Below, piece after piece: positions 1 to 9,055 of a stretch of DNA of 16,762 nt. This DNA is from Hemicentrotus pulcherrimus (taxonomy: Eukaryota; Echinodermata; Echinoidea; Camarodonta; Strongylocentrotidae). The first letter of the stretch is position 1. Each line of letters starts with the position of its first letter. Below the pieces are notes generated by a model. The model did no database searches and was not told where the DNA came from. It saw only the letters and a list, made by a program, of their open reading frames with translations. Both the position numbers and the translations under genes were made by a program. The stretch lies in the NCBI GenBank assembly GCA_003118195.1, contig BEXV01000282.1:38865-55626 (forward strand). Direction: 5' to 3'.

Positions 1-5
1 CAATA

Positions 6-60
6 ATTGTACTCCATTAGGGGAAATTATTAATAAACTGTTTACTCTTTCCAATATGGT
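6..60. repeat. Duplicated segment A, copy 1
   Basis: This 55-bp segment recurs at 163-221 with a few substitutions and one 4-bp length difference (AATAAACTG versus AATAAATAAACTG). Both copies run from ATTGTACTC to CCAATATGGT. It is followed by segment B (72-162), so A1-B1 forms one unit of a local duplication. The close similarity suggests a recent event. No coding potential is seen. Confidence 0.9.
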
Positions 61-74
61 CTTTCCAATATGGT
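47..74. repeat. 14-bp perfect tandem duplication
   Basis: CTTTCCAATATGGT occurs at 47-60 and again at 61-74 without a mismatch. It lies exactly at the A1/B1 junction, where copy 1 lacks the 100-bp spacer found in copy 2. It may be a scar of the rearrangement that removed or failed to include that spacer. Confidence 0.92.
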
Positions 75-162
75 CAACAAAATTTGTTGAAATCATTTCT
101 CATCAATCATACAAGTCCGCGGCAAATGTGATTTTTCGCTCAATAGAAATGGAAAAAACATT
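72..162. repeat. Duplicated segment B, copy 1
   Basis: This 91-bp segment runs from GGTCAACAAAATTTG to GGAAAAAACATT. It recurs at 322-414 with only a handful of substitutions and 1-bp indels (for example CGCGGC versus CGCAGC, and CAATAG versus CAACAG). Both copies contain CATACAAGTCCGC and GTGATTTTTCGCTCAA. Confidence 0.9.
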
Positions 163-221
163 ATTGTACTCTATAAGGGGAAATTATTAATAAATAAACT
201 GTTTACTCTTTCCAATATGGT
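163..221. repeat. Duplicated segment A, copy 2
   Basis: This is the second copy of the segment at 6-60, directly abutting the end of B1. After CCAATATGGT it continues into a 100-bp spacer (222-321) that is absent from the first unit. The spacer contains AAATTTGTTAAATGATTA, which loosely resembles the start of segment B. Confidence 0.9.
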
Positions 222-321
222 AGATAAATTTGTTAAATGATTAAATGCAGCACTTGAGGGAATAACATAGTGAAACATTTCAGGCAAATTGTTTTCAACA
301 TCTGTATAGCAAAGACATGAC

Positions 322-414
322 GGTCGACAAAATTTGTTGAAATCATTTTATCATCAATCATACAAGTCCGCAGCAAATGTGATTTTTCGCTCAACAGAAA
401 TGGAAAAAAACATT
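322..414. repeat. Duplicated segment B, copy 2
   Basis: This is the second copy of the segment at 72-162. It starts GGTCGACAAAATTTG. The GGT at its start is also the last three bases of segment A, so copy 1 could have arisen from an A-spacer-B ancestor by deletion at a GGT microhomology. Confidence 0.9.
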
Positions 415-425
415 GAGAATCACAG

Positions 426-439
426 GTTTCCATGGAAAC
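426..439. promoter_or_regulatory. X-box-like site 1 (RFX family consensus), perfect palindrome
   Basis: GTTTCCATGGAAAC is a perfect 14-bp palindrome. It fits the general RFX X-box pattern RYYNYYATRRNRAC. RFX factors are known to bind such sites, notably upstream of ciliary genes in animals. A second match lies exactly 100 bp downstream. No gene is recognised nearby, so the target, if any, is unknown. A chance match is possible. Confidence 0.4.
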
Positions 440-525
440 ATCTTCGAAGGTAACCCTGTCTGGCCATGCAAGTCCAAATGGACGCCTATAGAGGGCTGCA
501 AAGCAGAAGGATCATTCAACTGGAA

Positions 526-539
526 ATTCCCATGGAAAC
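526..539. promoter_or_regulatory. X-box-like site 2 (RFX family consensus)
   Basis: ATTCCCATGGAAAC fits RYYNYYATRRNRAC and shares the core CCATGGAAAC with the site at 426-439. The flanks of the two sites are not similar, so they do not look like a simple tandem copy of one sequence. Confidence 0.35.
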
Positions 540-1395
540 GGCGCTCTCCCTCGTTTCCTGTTGTTGTGTGATAACGCTTTCTAACCATCTGCATGGATGC
601 TTCTTTATATCCGAATAATTACCACGAGATGGGAGGGAAAAACCCCTGCTACTTCTGCAGCTTCTGCAGCCGCACTGGTCCTCCCAATAGCGTTTCACAG
701 AATCACCAGGTATGTGTCCATTCCAGAGAAAATGGACAAGCAATACATGATGATAACAATCCCAACATCAAAAAGCAAGCGATTTATCTGCTTATCAAAC
801 AAGTTGACCACTGAATTCTCTCAATCTCCATAGGCTTTACACACTACCGTATTACCATCAGATTAGTAATGAATGGGTCAATTCTCCAAGTAGGCCTATA
901 TGTTTTACAGAGATATTTCCTAATTTCCAATTACGGACACAAAAAGTTATATGTTATTTGCTAGAGTTACTGGCATCCGTCAGTGATGCCCATAGTATGT
1001 TACACAGGCAAATACCCTGTTACCGAAAATTATGTAATGGAAGACATAGAGATGTACTTATGACATTCAGCATGTATATTCCTTTCCTGTCAAACTTGAT
1101 TAGAAGAAACACCAGTCATTGTACAGACAGGATACAGGAATACCAACAAAAGGAGATTATGAATGTCAGATAGATGAAAACATACAGGGTTCGTGGTGAT
1201 AATTGAAAGCAATTCGGTTCTCTTTCTTTGCCTTTGTCATAAGTGGAGTGCAATACAAATAAACACGGGGTTTTGTTCGTTGAGAGCCAACGTGCAAATA
1301 CCTGTGTCGCCATGCCAATTGCTGTCTCGACAGGCAAACGCAGAACATTGTCGTTAATGTTCACTACTTGTCAGCTAGCTGCACGATCATATTGC
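540..1395. other. Unique AT-rich DNA, no feature recognised
   Basis: This stretch holds only short open frames in both strands, with no recognisable domain. A small CTTCTGCAG duplication lies near 650-670. I see no exon, RNA gene or long repeat. Confidence 0.6.
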
Positions 1396-1460
1396 CTGTT
1401 TAGAGCCAGAAAGGAGTTCCCTTGTATACTTTAACATCGAGTTAACACCCTTCTGGCTCA
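1396..1460. repeat. Dispersed foldback element, copy 1
   Basis: The left arm GAGCCAGAAAGGAGTT (1403-1418) is the reverse complement, at 14 of 16 positions, of AACACCCTTCTGGCTC (1444-1459). The loop is 25 nt. Both arms and parts of the loop recur in three other places: 6789-6860, 13562-13634 and 14766-14847. The prefix CTGTTTAG before the left arm matches the other copies. This is a short interspersed hairpin family, possibly a very small MITE. I do not recognise it by name. Confidence 0.75.
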
Positions 1461-1497
1461 AGAAAGATCATTCTAAAGAATACTGTTCTTCTCTGAT

Positions 1498-1512
1498 AAT
1501 AATAATAATAAT
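1498..1512. repeat. (AAT)5 microsatellite
   Basis: Five perfect AAT units lie 38 bp downstream of a foldback element. Confidence 0.9.
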
Positions 1513-2275
1513 CATTAAAAGTCCACTCCAAATTTTATTAAGTTAAATCGAAAATGGAAATTCTTTATGCCCAATTGATCGTGAGCCCGGCAGCCACTGC
1601 ATGAGCAGCGCCAGATCGTAACTGATAAAATATGGTGATGTGGTCTATTCACACTAAAAGGTTTTGCCCTCTGAATGTTTCCTCAAATAGGCAAGTAGAT
1701 TAGAGATTGAGATAAGATGACGTAAAACGGTATCAACTGGACTATCACAAGACTTTTGCCAAGGAATTTTCAAATCTCTCTCGATCTTATTTCGTCTTTG
1801 ATTAGCGCATTTGTAAGCACACAAGACCATAAACAGACTGGGGTCAACACAAGTATAATGGTAAAAACCTCTGCATGTCATTCTCTTGAAAGACATGCAT
1901 GGAGGAAATATTGATTTAGATTTGAAGGCAAGTTGCAACGGCTTAAGTCCTGTCTCCTGCTGTTATATTCATACTTCAGTGTGTTCCTGGCTCCCGTCAT
2001 ATTCCACTCAGTTGAACTCTATGCCTTCTGAATAGCTAAACACACTACACCACGGCAAGGGACAAGAAAAAATAGGTATTTGCATATAGGCAGCCCCCCG
2101 GCATGTTGCGCTCTGAGTATATTTATGTAATTATGAAATCCTTTGGCTGCACTTATTTAAGGGTTTATGAATCCATTAGATTCTGACTACTGCACCGGGT
2201 GCAAAATCCAAAGAAGACAAATTTGTGAAAATGCAGACCTGTACATAGGGTACATTTGAATTTTTAGGAAGGAAG
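1513..2275. other. Unique AT-rich DNA, no gene recognised
   Basis: No exon is visible. There is a small GC-richer patch at about 1579-1625, bounded by the direct repeat GATCGT. A perfect POU octamer ATTTGCAT lies at 2078-2085, and TGCACCGGGTGCA, a near-palindrome, at 2191-2203. Each of these could occur by chance. Confidence 0.55.
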
Positions 2276-2335
2276 ACATGAGAGAAAAGAGGGAAAGAAA
2301 AGAGGGAAAGAGGAGAGGCAAAATGAAGAGGCAAG
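2276..2335. repeat. Purine-rich tract with 13-bp tandem duplication
   Basis: The + strand is almost entirely A and G. Inside it AAAAGAGGGAAAG is perfectly repeated head to tail at 2285-2297 and 2298-2310. Confidence 0.85.
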
Positions 2336-2567
2336 TACAGTTATGCAAGAATCACAAATAGGAGAAACAGAATAACTTATTGAGTAAGATATCGTAGAAG
2401 AATTAAATGCCTTTACTATGGCATGTCTTTTGCCCGGTGATGAGAAATACAAGACAGAGATTTGACCAAACAATCACTTGACATTTGCATGCTGCCTGCA
2501 TGTATCAAATAATAACGGCCAATTTAGTCAGGTAACTGTACATAGAAAAAACAGATTATGCATGATG

Positions 2568-2759
2568 TGTAAAAGTGTGTGTGTGTGTTGACAAGAGATG
2601 GATTTCAAGTAAGAGGTGGAATAGAGAGAGATAGCATTTAAAAATAGAATAAAAAGACACAGAGAATGAGAGAGAGAGAGAGAGAGAGAGAAAGAAAGAC
2701 AGAGAGAGAAAAGAGAAAGAGAAAGAGAAAAAAGGGGGAGATGGAAGCAGAGAGAGAGA

Positions 2760-2791
<32 letters not shown>

Positions 2792-2995
2792 GTGTGTGAG
2801 TGAAAGATAAGAGAGTGAGAAAAGAACAATATAAAGCAGAGAAAACACAAACATTTATATTTTCAAAGAAACAGGAAGACAAAGAAACATGTAGAAGAGA
2901 ATGACAGAAACAGAAATTAAACATTAAAGACATACCTTAGTAAAAGAATAGAGGGAGATCAGAGAGAGAACGAAAAAAAAAATAAATAAGCAGAA
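2568..2995. repeat. Compound GA/GT microsatellite region
   Basis: This region contains (GT)7 at 2575-2588, (GA)12 at 2668-2691, impure GA/GAAA runs to 2748, (GA)6 at 2749-2760 and then (TG)19 at 2761-2798 with one C at 2787. Purine-rich sequence continues to about 2995. Long open frames through it on the minus strand are low-complexity artefacts made of Ser-Leu and Thr-His repeats. The adjoining alternating TG and polypurine tracts are the kind that can adopt Z-DNA or triplex forms; that part is inference. Confidence 0.95.
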
Positions 2996-3550
2996 TATGT
3001 GATGGAATCTACCGCCTTGCTAAACAAAGCCATCCGTCATCTTAGCGTATCAAATCACCATTCTTCTGGCTTGAGCTAATATCAAATTTTAAGCGTGATA
3101 AAATCTTTCAGATCCTTGCCAGCAGGCAGGCGAACAATTCTTCTCTTCACAACAAAAAAAGGAAGGGGACAAAAAAAAAACTCTGCCTCAGCTCATCGAA
3201 TTGCATCTGTCTAAATCAAACGCTTGTGATGCCTCCTTATCATAATGTGTATGATCTGCGACACATTCATGAAATGTTGGAAGAGAATCGAAATATAGCC
3301 TGCGTAAACACTTGTTATCACAATGCTTTGTCGTGGGTGTTCCGAGCTGTCAGTATCAACATTTTTTGATAAAATGGAATGGAAGTTATGATGATAAGAC
3401 GGTGAAGATGCAGAACAAAATGGAGACAAACTGAAGTACTTTTCCCATTAATCAATGAGTAGCAACAATGTTTTCAGCTACTGTATTCATTTCAATGCTA
3501 TTCATGATGATGGTTACAATCATGAAATGCATTTTTGGGGGGTGAAGGGC
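2996..3550. other. AT-rich DNA, nothing recognised
   Basis: There are short poly-A runs near 3150-3180 and only short open frames. CCATTCTTCTGGCTTGAGC near 3058 resembles one arm of the foldback family, but I could not find a partner arm. Confidence 0.5.
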
Positions 3551-3554
3551 CGGT

Positions 3555-3738
3555 AAATACTATTATTGCCCCTGTTTTCAGTTGATCAGAGGCATAAGTA
3601 TTTTAAGGAATTTCTTCCCATGGGATACCCATTTTCTTAGCCTGGGTAGAGAGTGCCAGAGGACACGAGTGCCATGGCAGGGATTTGAACCATGTACCGT
3701 GTAATCCCTCAAGTCACCAGACCACAATGCCTCTACAA
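3555..3738 (-). mobile_element. tRNA-derived SINE-like element
   Basis: Read on the minus strand, the element begins with a tRNA-like head. A box A-like TGGTCTGGTGA (complement of 3714-3724) is followed 22 nt later by GGTTCAAATCC (complement of 3681-3691), a near-perfect RNA polymerase III box B. Downstream lies a non-tRNA body containing CTCTACCCAGG, AAATGGGTATCC and GAAATTCCTTAAAA, ending near an AATAATA-like tail. The head cannot fold as a functional tRNA, so this reads as a retroposed copy. The exact ends are uncertain and no target-site duplication was confirmed. The head-body-tail plan is the standard one for tRNA-derived SINEs. Confidence 0.7.
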
Positions 3739-3842
3739 ATTCTTCTAAAATTCCAACATCACTCCTTAATTTAGACGGTTAAATTTGTATTTTGGACAGG
3801 AGAGACATTTTCATTCACAAATTTGATAGTTAGAAGATTTCT

Positions 3843-3957
3843 GTAGCATGGTAATGTACATGCTATTACTTCATACAACATTACAAATCAGCTCCTACAC
3901 TGTATTTCCACCGTTTCCCATGCTACGGTATGACATGCACAGACTGTGTGTTGTATG
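3843..3957. repeat. Two interleaved 9-bp inverted repeats
   Basis: GTAGCATGG (3843-3851) pairs with CCATGCTAC (3918-3926). CATACAACA (3872-3880) pairs with TGTTGTATG (3949-3957). Both pairs are perfect. The order A-B-A'-B' is a pseudoknot topology rather than a nested stem. A further CATGCTA at 3859-3865 could pair locally with 3844-3850. Chance pairing of this length is not rare, so any function is unproven. Confidence 0.4.
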
Positions 3958-3959
3958 CT

Positions 3960-5830
3960 TTTTGGCGGTGAACCCTGACATATGTATTTTAACTGGAAAT
4001 TTTCAAGATAATTCAGCTTAATCATGTCGGTAGGATCTTATAACAATCCTATCAGAGCTGCAATGCATAATGGCGGCTGAAAAATCAATTTTGATCAGTA
4101 AGAAAGCATTTTTTGTGTGCGTTTCTATGTCAGAGCCCCCAAATCATAATGCAGCCTGTATGTCTGACAAAGCCTTAGTAAAGATGATATTCAGTTATTT
4201 GTCTTTCTCAAAAGGGTACATATATAGCAATCTAGGCGTGCATGGCATGAGATCTGCGCTTAAATGAAGCGAGACGGCATTCTGCCTAGCAGAATCCAGG
4301 CAATTTTGATTGAGGGTCTCCTGGTTTTATCCTCTCTCTTCTTAGGTAAAGTATGAAAACATGTTTCATTCCCCCCAACGTAAATCACAATGCACTCTCG
4401 GAAAATGACAATGACCGGGATGATCTCGTAACCATGCACCGCTTGCTCCTGCTTGCTCATTTCATCAAAATTCTCAGCCCTGGATGAGAAAAATATGAGT
4501 CATTTTTAGTTGAGCACTCTCTCGTTTACCTATCTCTCTCTCTCTCTCTTTCTCTGTGTATACACTGCGGGAGACTGAGATTGCTATGTACCCTGCATAG
4601 TGATTAGTTGGCAAGCAGACTCCTAATCAGCAGTCAAATCTGAAATATATATAAATACGACCATGGAGAAATCATCATTATCACAACTGCCTTTTTACAA
4701 CTTGGCTTGATTTTAATGAAACGATGCATCATATGAAGTTGCCAATTTGGAGGTACATGTGTAAGTGTCATTAGATATGTTGTTTGATGTCTCATCTTGC
4801 TCAAGTGATCCTACACCATTCAAATAATGAAAATGTTTTACACACCCTCCTCATGAAGCACAACCACGCGATCAGGCTGGTATGATCTCCATGAAAACAT
4901 GATCATCTATGCAAGAACGCAAGCTATAGTCTACAAAAGATTAAAAACTGACATTCTTACAATAGATTATGAGATCTCTTCAAATGAAATATTTCTAATT
5001 CAGCATTTAGACCAAAGTAGAAGTAGCGGCAGGAAAGACAAAACTGAAGCATTTGTTCTCCTAGAAAAAGCCAAGCAAGGTAATATGATATAATCAATAA
5101 ATACTCATTTTTCACAAATCAATTCATCCGAAGCCACTTAAGCCCAACTGCTTAAGCTCATAACCCATTTTCCAAAGTTGGATAACACAGTTTCTTCACA
5201 GAGTCTCTCTGCCTGATTCCATAGCTCAGTTTTAAAAGATAAATTCAAGCCATTTCAGATATTCACTACATTAATTATTTCATGTCTTCTTTTTCCCCTG
5301 TTAGCTGACCCCCCTGACATGATTAATGTAATGCCATTTATTGAATGATACTTAAGGGACACATTTTGTATGAATAATCAGGAAAAATCAGGAAAAAACA
5401 TGAGTACTTGGTTTCAACCTTTATCTGCATACTGCATACTTGTTATATCATAGTTGAAATAAATAAAGTGATAAAATGTCACTATGAAATGAATATGTTT
5501 TTGAACAAACCAAGAGTTTGATTAATCAATTAGAATTATTAAGTTTTCACAAAGAGAGAAGAAATCTGAAATGCACTTTCCTTATTCCTTTAATCGAATG
5601 TGTACCTAAACATATCATATATAAAATGGCAAGTTTGTATTTCTAAGAAAAATTATACATTCTTATTTTGAAATAGCAGTGAATTTTCTTTTCTTCATTT
5701 AAAATAAATGTTTATACTGTCAGGTAAATGGCAGCATGTAGATACTATTAACTTTCAGGAATAGCCAAGAAAAGGAATTATGTTTTCAGACAAATTGTCA
5801 TGATATCAGTGAATAAAACATACATTTAAA
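3960..5830. other. Long AT-rich stretch without a recognised gene
   Basis: No exon or RNA gene is recognised in either strand. Minor items are a hairpin with a 7-bp stem and 3-nt loop at 4279-4295 (ATTCTGC, CTA, GCAGAAT) and a (TC)n run at 4533-4549. The A+T content rises toward 5100-5830. Confidence 0.6.
4533..4549. repeat. (TC)n microsatellite
   Basis: About eight TC units are followed by impure TTTCTC sequence. Confidence 0.9.
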
Positions 5831-5833
5831 AAT

Positions 5834-6005
5834 AATTGAATTGAAAGACTATCAATTACATTGCCACACAATCAGTACAGTGTAATTTTCTTGTACATAC
5901 AAGTATCTCTTCAATAAAATTAAATTGTAACACCATCAGTTTCTTGTAAATCGCAACAAATATTTATTTTTTTAATCAAATTGAAACACTATCTATTGGA
6001 TTACC
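5834..6005. repeat. Degenerate triplicated AT-rich unit
   Basis: Three related segments begin at 5834, 5918 and 5974. Each carries a core like AAATTGAAACACTATC. The first and third match at about 24 of 32 positions. Units 1 and 2 also share TTTCTTGTA followed by AAT- or CAT-rich sequence. Spacing is irregular (84 and 56 bp), so this is an old, eroded tandem repeat if it is real. Confidence 0.45.
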
Positions 6006-6119
6006 AAAATAGCAGCTTTGCTTTTTATACAGGCTCCCAACATTATAATGTTCCCACAAAACATTTTGCCCATTTACTGTAAATCATTGCTACTTCCTTT
6101 GTGTAACCTATCTATTATG

Positions 6120-6195
6120 TTACTTTTCAGTTTGTATGAACCTGAAAAGGTTTTTATGTAAATGTGGAATAAATAAATTTCAAACTTCAGACTTC
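6120..6195 (+). other. Possible 3' end of a retroposon or transcript
   Basis: The sequence runs through TTTTTATGTAAATGTGG to AATAAATAAA (around 6168-6177), then a run of TTCAAAC and TTCAGAC-like short units. A polyadenylation-type signal followed by an irregular short-unit tail is typical of 3' ends of CR1/L2-type non-LTR elements or of 3' UTRs. No upstream reading frame supports either, so this is a weak call. Confidence 0.25.
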
Positions 6196-6788
6196 AAATC
6201 AAAAGAAAATATGAGATTACCAAGTTCCAACTCTACGTCATACAACCATGCACACGGTCTTAAAGCAACCTGTTCCACAGCCCCCCGAATGCTAGCTATC
6301 TAGCACCAAGCAGGTTCGTTAGGCTGACTAGCAAGCAAGCCGGAGGTGGATGCACTCTTGTGGAGAACCCCTCAGCATTTGTGGCCCATTAAATGGTGAG
6401 AAGATGGGCATCAATCACACACACTGCTAACATCAGTGCCGTATCAATTGATAATGAATTCAAGTCGGCTAACAATGGTTTCTGATTGTATTTTAACCAG
6501 CACCATAACCCACGCATTCCTACACATATATAGATGAGTTTATTATTTGTCTTATTAAATTATAGAATGCTTGTATCAAAACAAATTACAATTAAAACTT
6601 TATAATTTTAACAACATTTTTGCTCTGAGCAGCTTCCCATCATACCTTTATGGCCACCATAACCCACATATTCCCATAAAGAATAAAGCTCAGTATAGGC
6701 TGCTAGCTTCTTCTTCATATAAGATGTCAACATCCAAAACAAATTAAAAAATGATTGATTGTTGAAAACACAACTCAATAAAAATCAT
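6196..6788. other. Intergenic or intronic DNA with one short direct repeat
   Basis: A GC-richer patch lies at about 6240-6420 with several GCTAG and CTAGC words, but no tRNA or exon can be drawn from it. CACCATAACCCAC occurs at 6501-6513 and 6655-6667 within 24-bp segments matching at about 19 positions. Confidence 0.45.
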
Positions 6789-6860
6789 CTGTTGAGCGCT
6801 AGACGAGTTTTATTTCAAAGCAAATACTACCGGTAATAGGTTAACGTCTTTCTGGCACAG
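6789..6860. repeat. Dispersed foldback element, copy 2
   Basis: The left end CTGTTGAGCGCTAGACGAG and the right end GTTAACGTCTTTCTGGCACAG match the two arms of the other three copies, in the same orientation. The arms are more diverged from each other here than in copies 1 and 3. The loop is AT-rich and the copy is about 72 bp long. Confidence 0.6.
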
Positions 6861-6864
6861 AATA

Positions 6865-8220
6865 GACAAAATGTAAATGGTTTGGGTGATCTGTATGAGA
6901 GATGTATATCAGAGTAGCACCTGAACTAATATTTATAGTTTTGATGATTATAGAACAAACGAAATTGAAACTTTGGCGTTGACTAAATAGAAACTACATG
7001 CATGGTGCACAGGTGATAACATAGCCTGGAAATTATGGAAGTGTTCTATCTGTTGACTTTCGATAATCGTAAAATTGAAGTCATAGACTATATTTATGGC
7101 TATGAGTGAGAATAGTATCCCACTGGCCCCCAAATAGGATTCAGAACCAAAAATAAGTCATGCAAACTATTGAAATGGTAACTTTATCACAATCTTTATC
7201 AGTCAGCAAAGTTTATGATCCCCATTTCTCAAATTTGCAACCATTTGCAAAATCACCCACACCATATACATGTAATGGTCAGAAAAGGATAAAGGAGACT
7301 GATATCATGAAGTAATTCCAAATGTTATTACGTTTGCCTAGGGTATTTGATTGAAACTACTAGCCTGAAGAAGAAAACACTAACCACCAAAACCACAGAA
7401 TATGGCACAATGAAGCTTTTAGCCAAAGTTTAAGACAATAAATAATTTAACTTTTTCATTGAGGCCTATGCAATCCTTTCAAAGTGTTTTTTTATCACAT
7501 AATTTATTTCATATGATGATATTACAAACCTGAAAAGCATTGTCAATTGATCCATAAACAGCTTATGTCTATCGATCAAGAATTAGATGTATATGGGTTA
7601 ATATAGGTCCCCCATATATCACTGAACGTAAAGACATCATACATGCAGGTGTGTTCATCTATGGTAGATGGTAAAACATTAACACAAATTTGGTACTCTT
7701 TTCTTTCTAACGACTGATAAAAGATTGATAATATTTGGGTCCATTGATGTAAAGATGACCGGTGTGATCAATCAGCTTTTAATACATTCATTTAAGAAAA
7801 AACTTTCACAATGAAGCTTTTGTGGACTGTTACTGACTGCTGCTTTTTTAACAAAAACTGTTGGAAATATTGCTAAATACAGGTTTCAGCAGTTATTTAT
7901 TAAGGGAAAAAAGGTACTTTCATGAATTTTGACAGGCTGAAAAATTCACTAGTTCATGCAGACAATTTTTTTTGGCTTCACAGTTATGTGGATCCTTAAG
8001 AAACATTGAAGAGTTTAGAAAATGTCTGAAGATATCTCTTGTCTGGTGAAGATAAAATCAGGATTATTTAAAGATAGCATGGCCGTGTTTTGAAACGTAT
8101 GAAGGGGAAAATCATTCACTGGGGAATACGAAACAGCAGATAATTGGAACGTAACTTGTCCAAGAGCAAGGACCGTGCCATTCGGTGGTAAAAATGTCAC
8201 TAGGTCTTATTCATGTTCAT
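6865..8220. other. AT-rich stretch without a recognised gene
   Basis: No exon is recognised. CACAATGAAGCTTTT is repeated exactly at 7406-7420 and 7807-7821. A hairpin TATATGGG/CCCATATA lies at 7590-7618. Neither is strong evidence of function. Confidence 0.55.
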
Positions 8221-8224
8221 TACT

Positions 8225-8245
8225 CTTCTTCTTCTTCTTCTTCTT
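8225..8245. repeat. (CTT)7 microsatellite
   Basis: There are seven perfect CTT units. The run marks a sharp change from AT-rich sequence on the left to G-rich sequence on the right. Confidence 0.95.
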
Positions 8246-8420
8246 TATTTTTTTGCCAGGGATGGTAGGGAGGACAGGATAAAGGGGACGGAGTGATATG
8301 AAATGAGGGAAAGGAAGAGGTAGGGACGTATGACCGTTAACAGGGCCTCTGGGAAAATGGGAGTTTTCAAGCAATCTAAGTAAATCTGGGGCTGCCTTGT
8401 GAAACCAGGCCAGGCAGCTA

Positions 8421-8970
8421 GGTGCTCATCCCGAAGGGGGCCAGGATGGGGGTACGACTGTTAAATGAAGGGGTAGCTGGGGTGATGTTGGAAGAGGGAA
8501 AATGGGGAGACATTTGTCCCAAAGGAGGAAGGGGCATTCACATAGGTAAGGGGAGGGGGTTCGTCCCAAATGGGGTGACAGGGATGATAATGTTAAGGAG
8601 AAGAGGTAGGTAGGGAGCAGAGGTGCATCCCATTGCTGAGGTGGGACTGAGTAGGTAAAGGGGGTAGAAAGGGATGCATCCAAAAGGGGCTGTGCACAGG
8701 TGAGGGAAGTGTGGGGGGGGGGGGGGGNGGGGGGGGGGGGGGGGGGGGGGGGGAGACTCATTCCAAAGGAGGCCTTGCTAGCATGACGATGTAAGGGTGA
8801 AAGCTGGCTGGGTGAGTAGTATCAGCCCAGGTTGGCTTGGTACAGCCTACAGGTATCAGGGAGGGAGTGGATAGGGTCCCACCCCAAAATGTATGCCCAG
8901 CTTGAGTGATGAGGTTAGGATAAAGGGTAAACGAGGTTAAGGGAGAAGGAAAAATCTCATCCCGACTGGG
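8421..8970. repeat. Degenerate G-rich minisatellite
   Basis: A core close to TCATCCCAAAGGGGGC recurs at about 8426, 8514, 8561, 8625, 8676, 8758 and 8957, with a weaker match near 8876. Between cores the spacers repeat an AGGTRAGGGG-like motif, for example near 8544, 8651 and 8698. Spacing varies from about 47 to 118 bp, so the array is old and eroded or is built of variable-length units. The strand is strongly G-rich throughout, with many GGG runs and hence G-quadruplex potential. Open frames here on either strand are compositional. Confidence 0.65.
8713..8753. repeat. Poly-G tract of about 41 nt with one N
   Basis: G occupies every position except an N at 8728. The tract falls in the G-rich spacer between two minisatellite cores, where a poly-G expansion would be expected to start. 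The true length is uncertain, because the N shows that sequencing or assembly was ambiguous here. Confidence 0.95.
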
Positions 8971-9055
8971 ATTCTTCTTGAGGTGATAAGAAGAGGATGA
9001 ATGATGGAAAAGAAACCTGTTAGAAAAGAGGTATTCGACCTCACAAGCAATCACA

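Noticed and set aside
1585..1675. Possible fifth foldback element (GCAGCGCCAGATCG ... TTTTGCCCTCTGAA)
   Set aside because: Only the GCGCCAGA word matches the family. The proposed arms do not pair convincingly.
2528..2933. Minus-strand open frames of 108-125 codons
   Set aside because: They translate the GA/GT microsatellite into Ser-Leu and Thr-His repeats. They are low-complexity artefacts.
3056..3080. CCATTCTTCTGGCTTGAGC as a foldback arm
   Set aside because: It resembles the right arm, but no left arm is found upstream. It could be a fragment or chance.
7406..7821. Exact 15-bp direct repeat CACAATGAAGCTTTT
   Set aside because: The similarity does not extend beyond the word, so it is probably coincidental in AT-rich DNA.
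8426..8761. Minus-strand 111-codon frame starting with a poly-Pro stretch
   Set aside because: It is generated by the poly-G tract (including the N) and the minisatellite; a compositional frame only.
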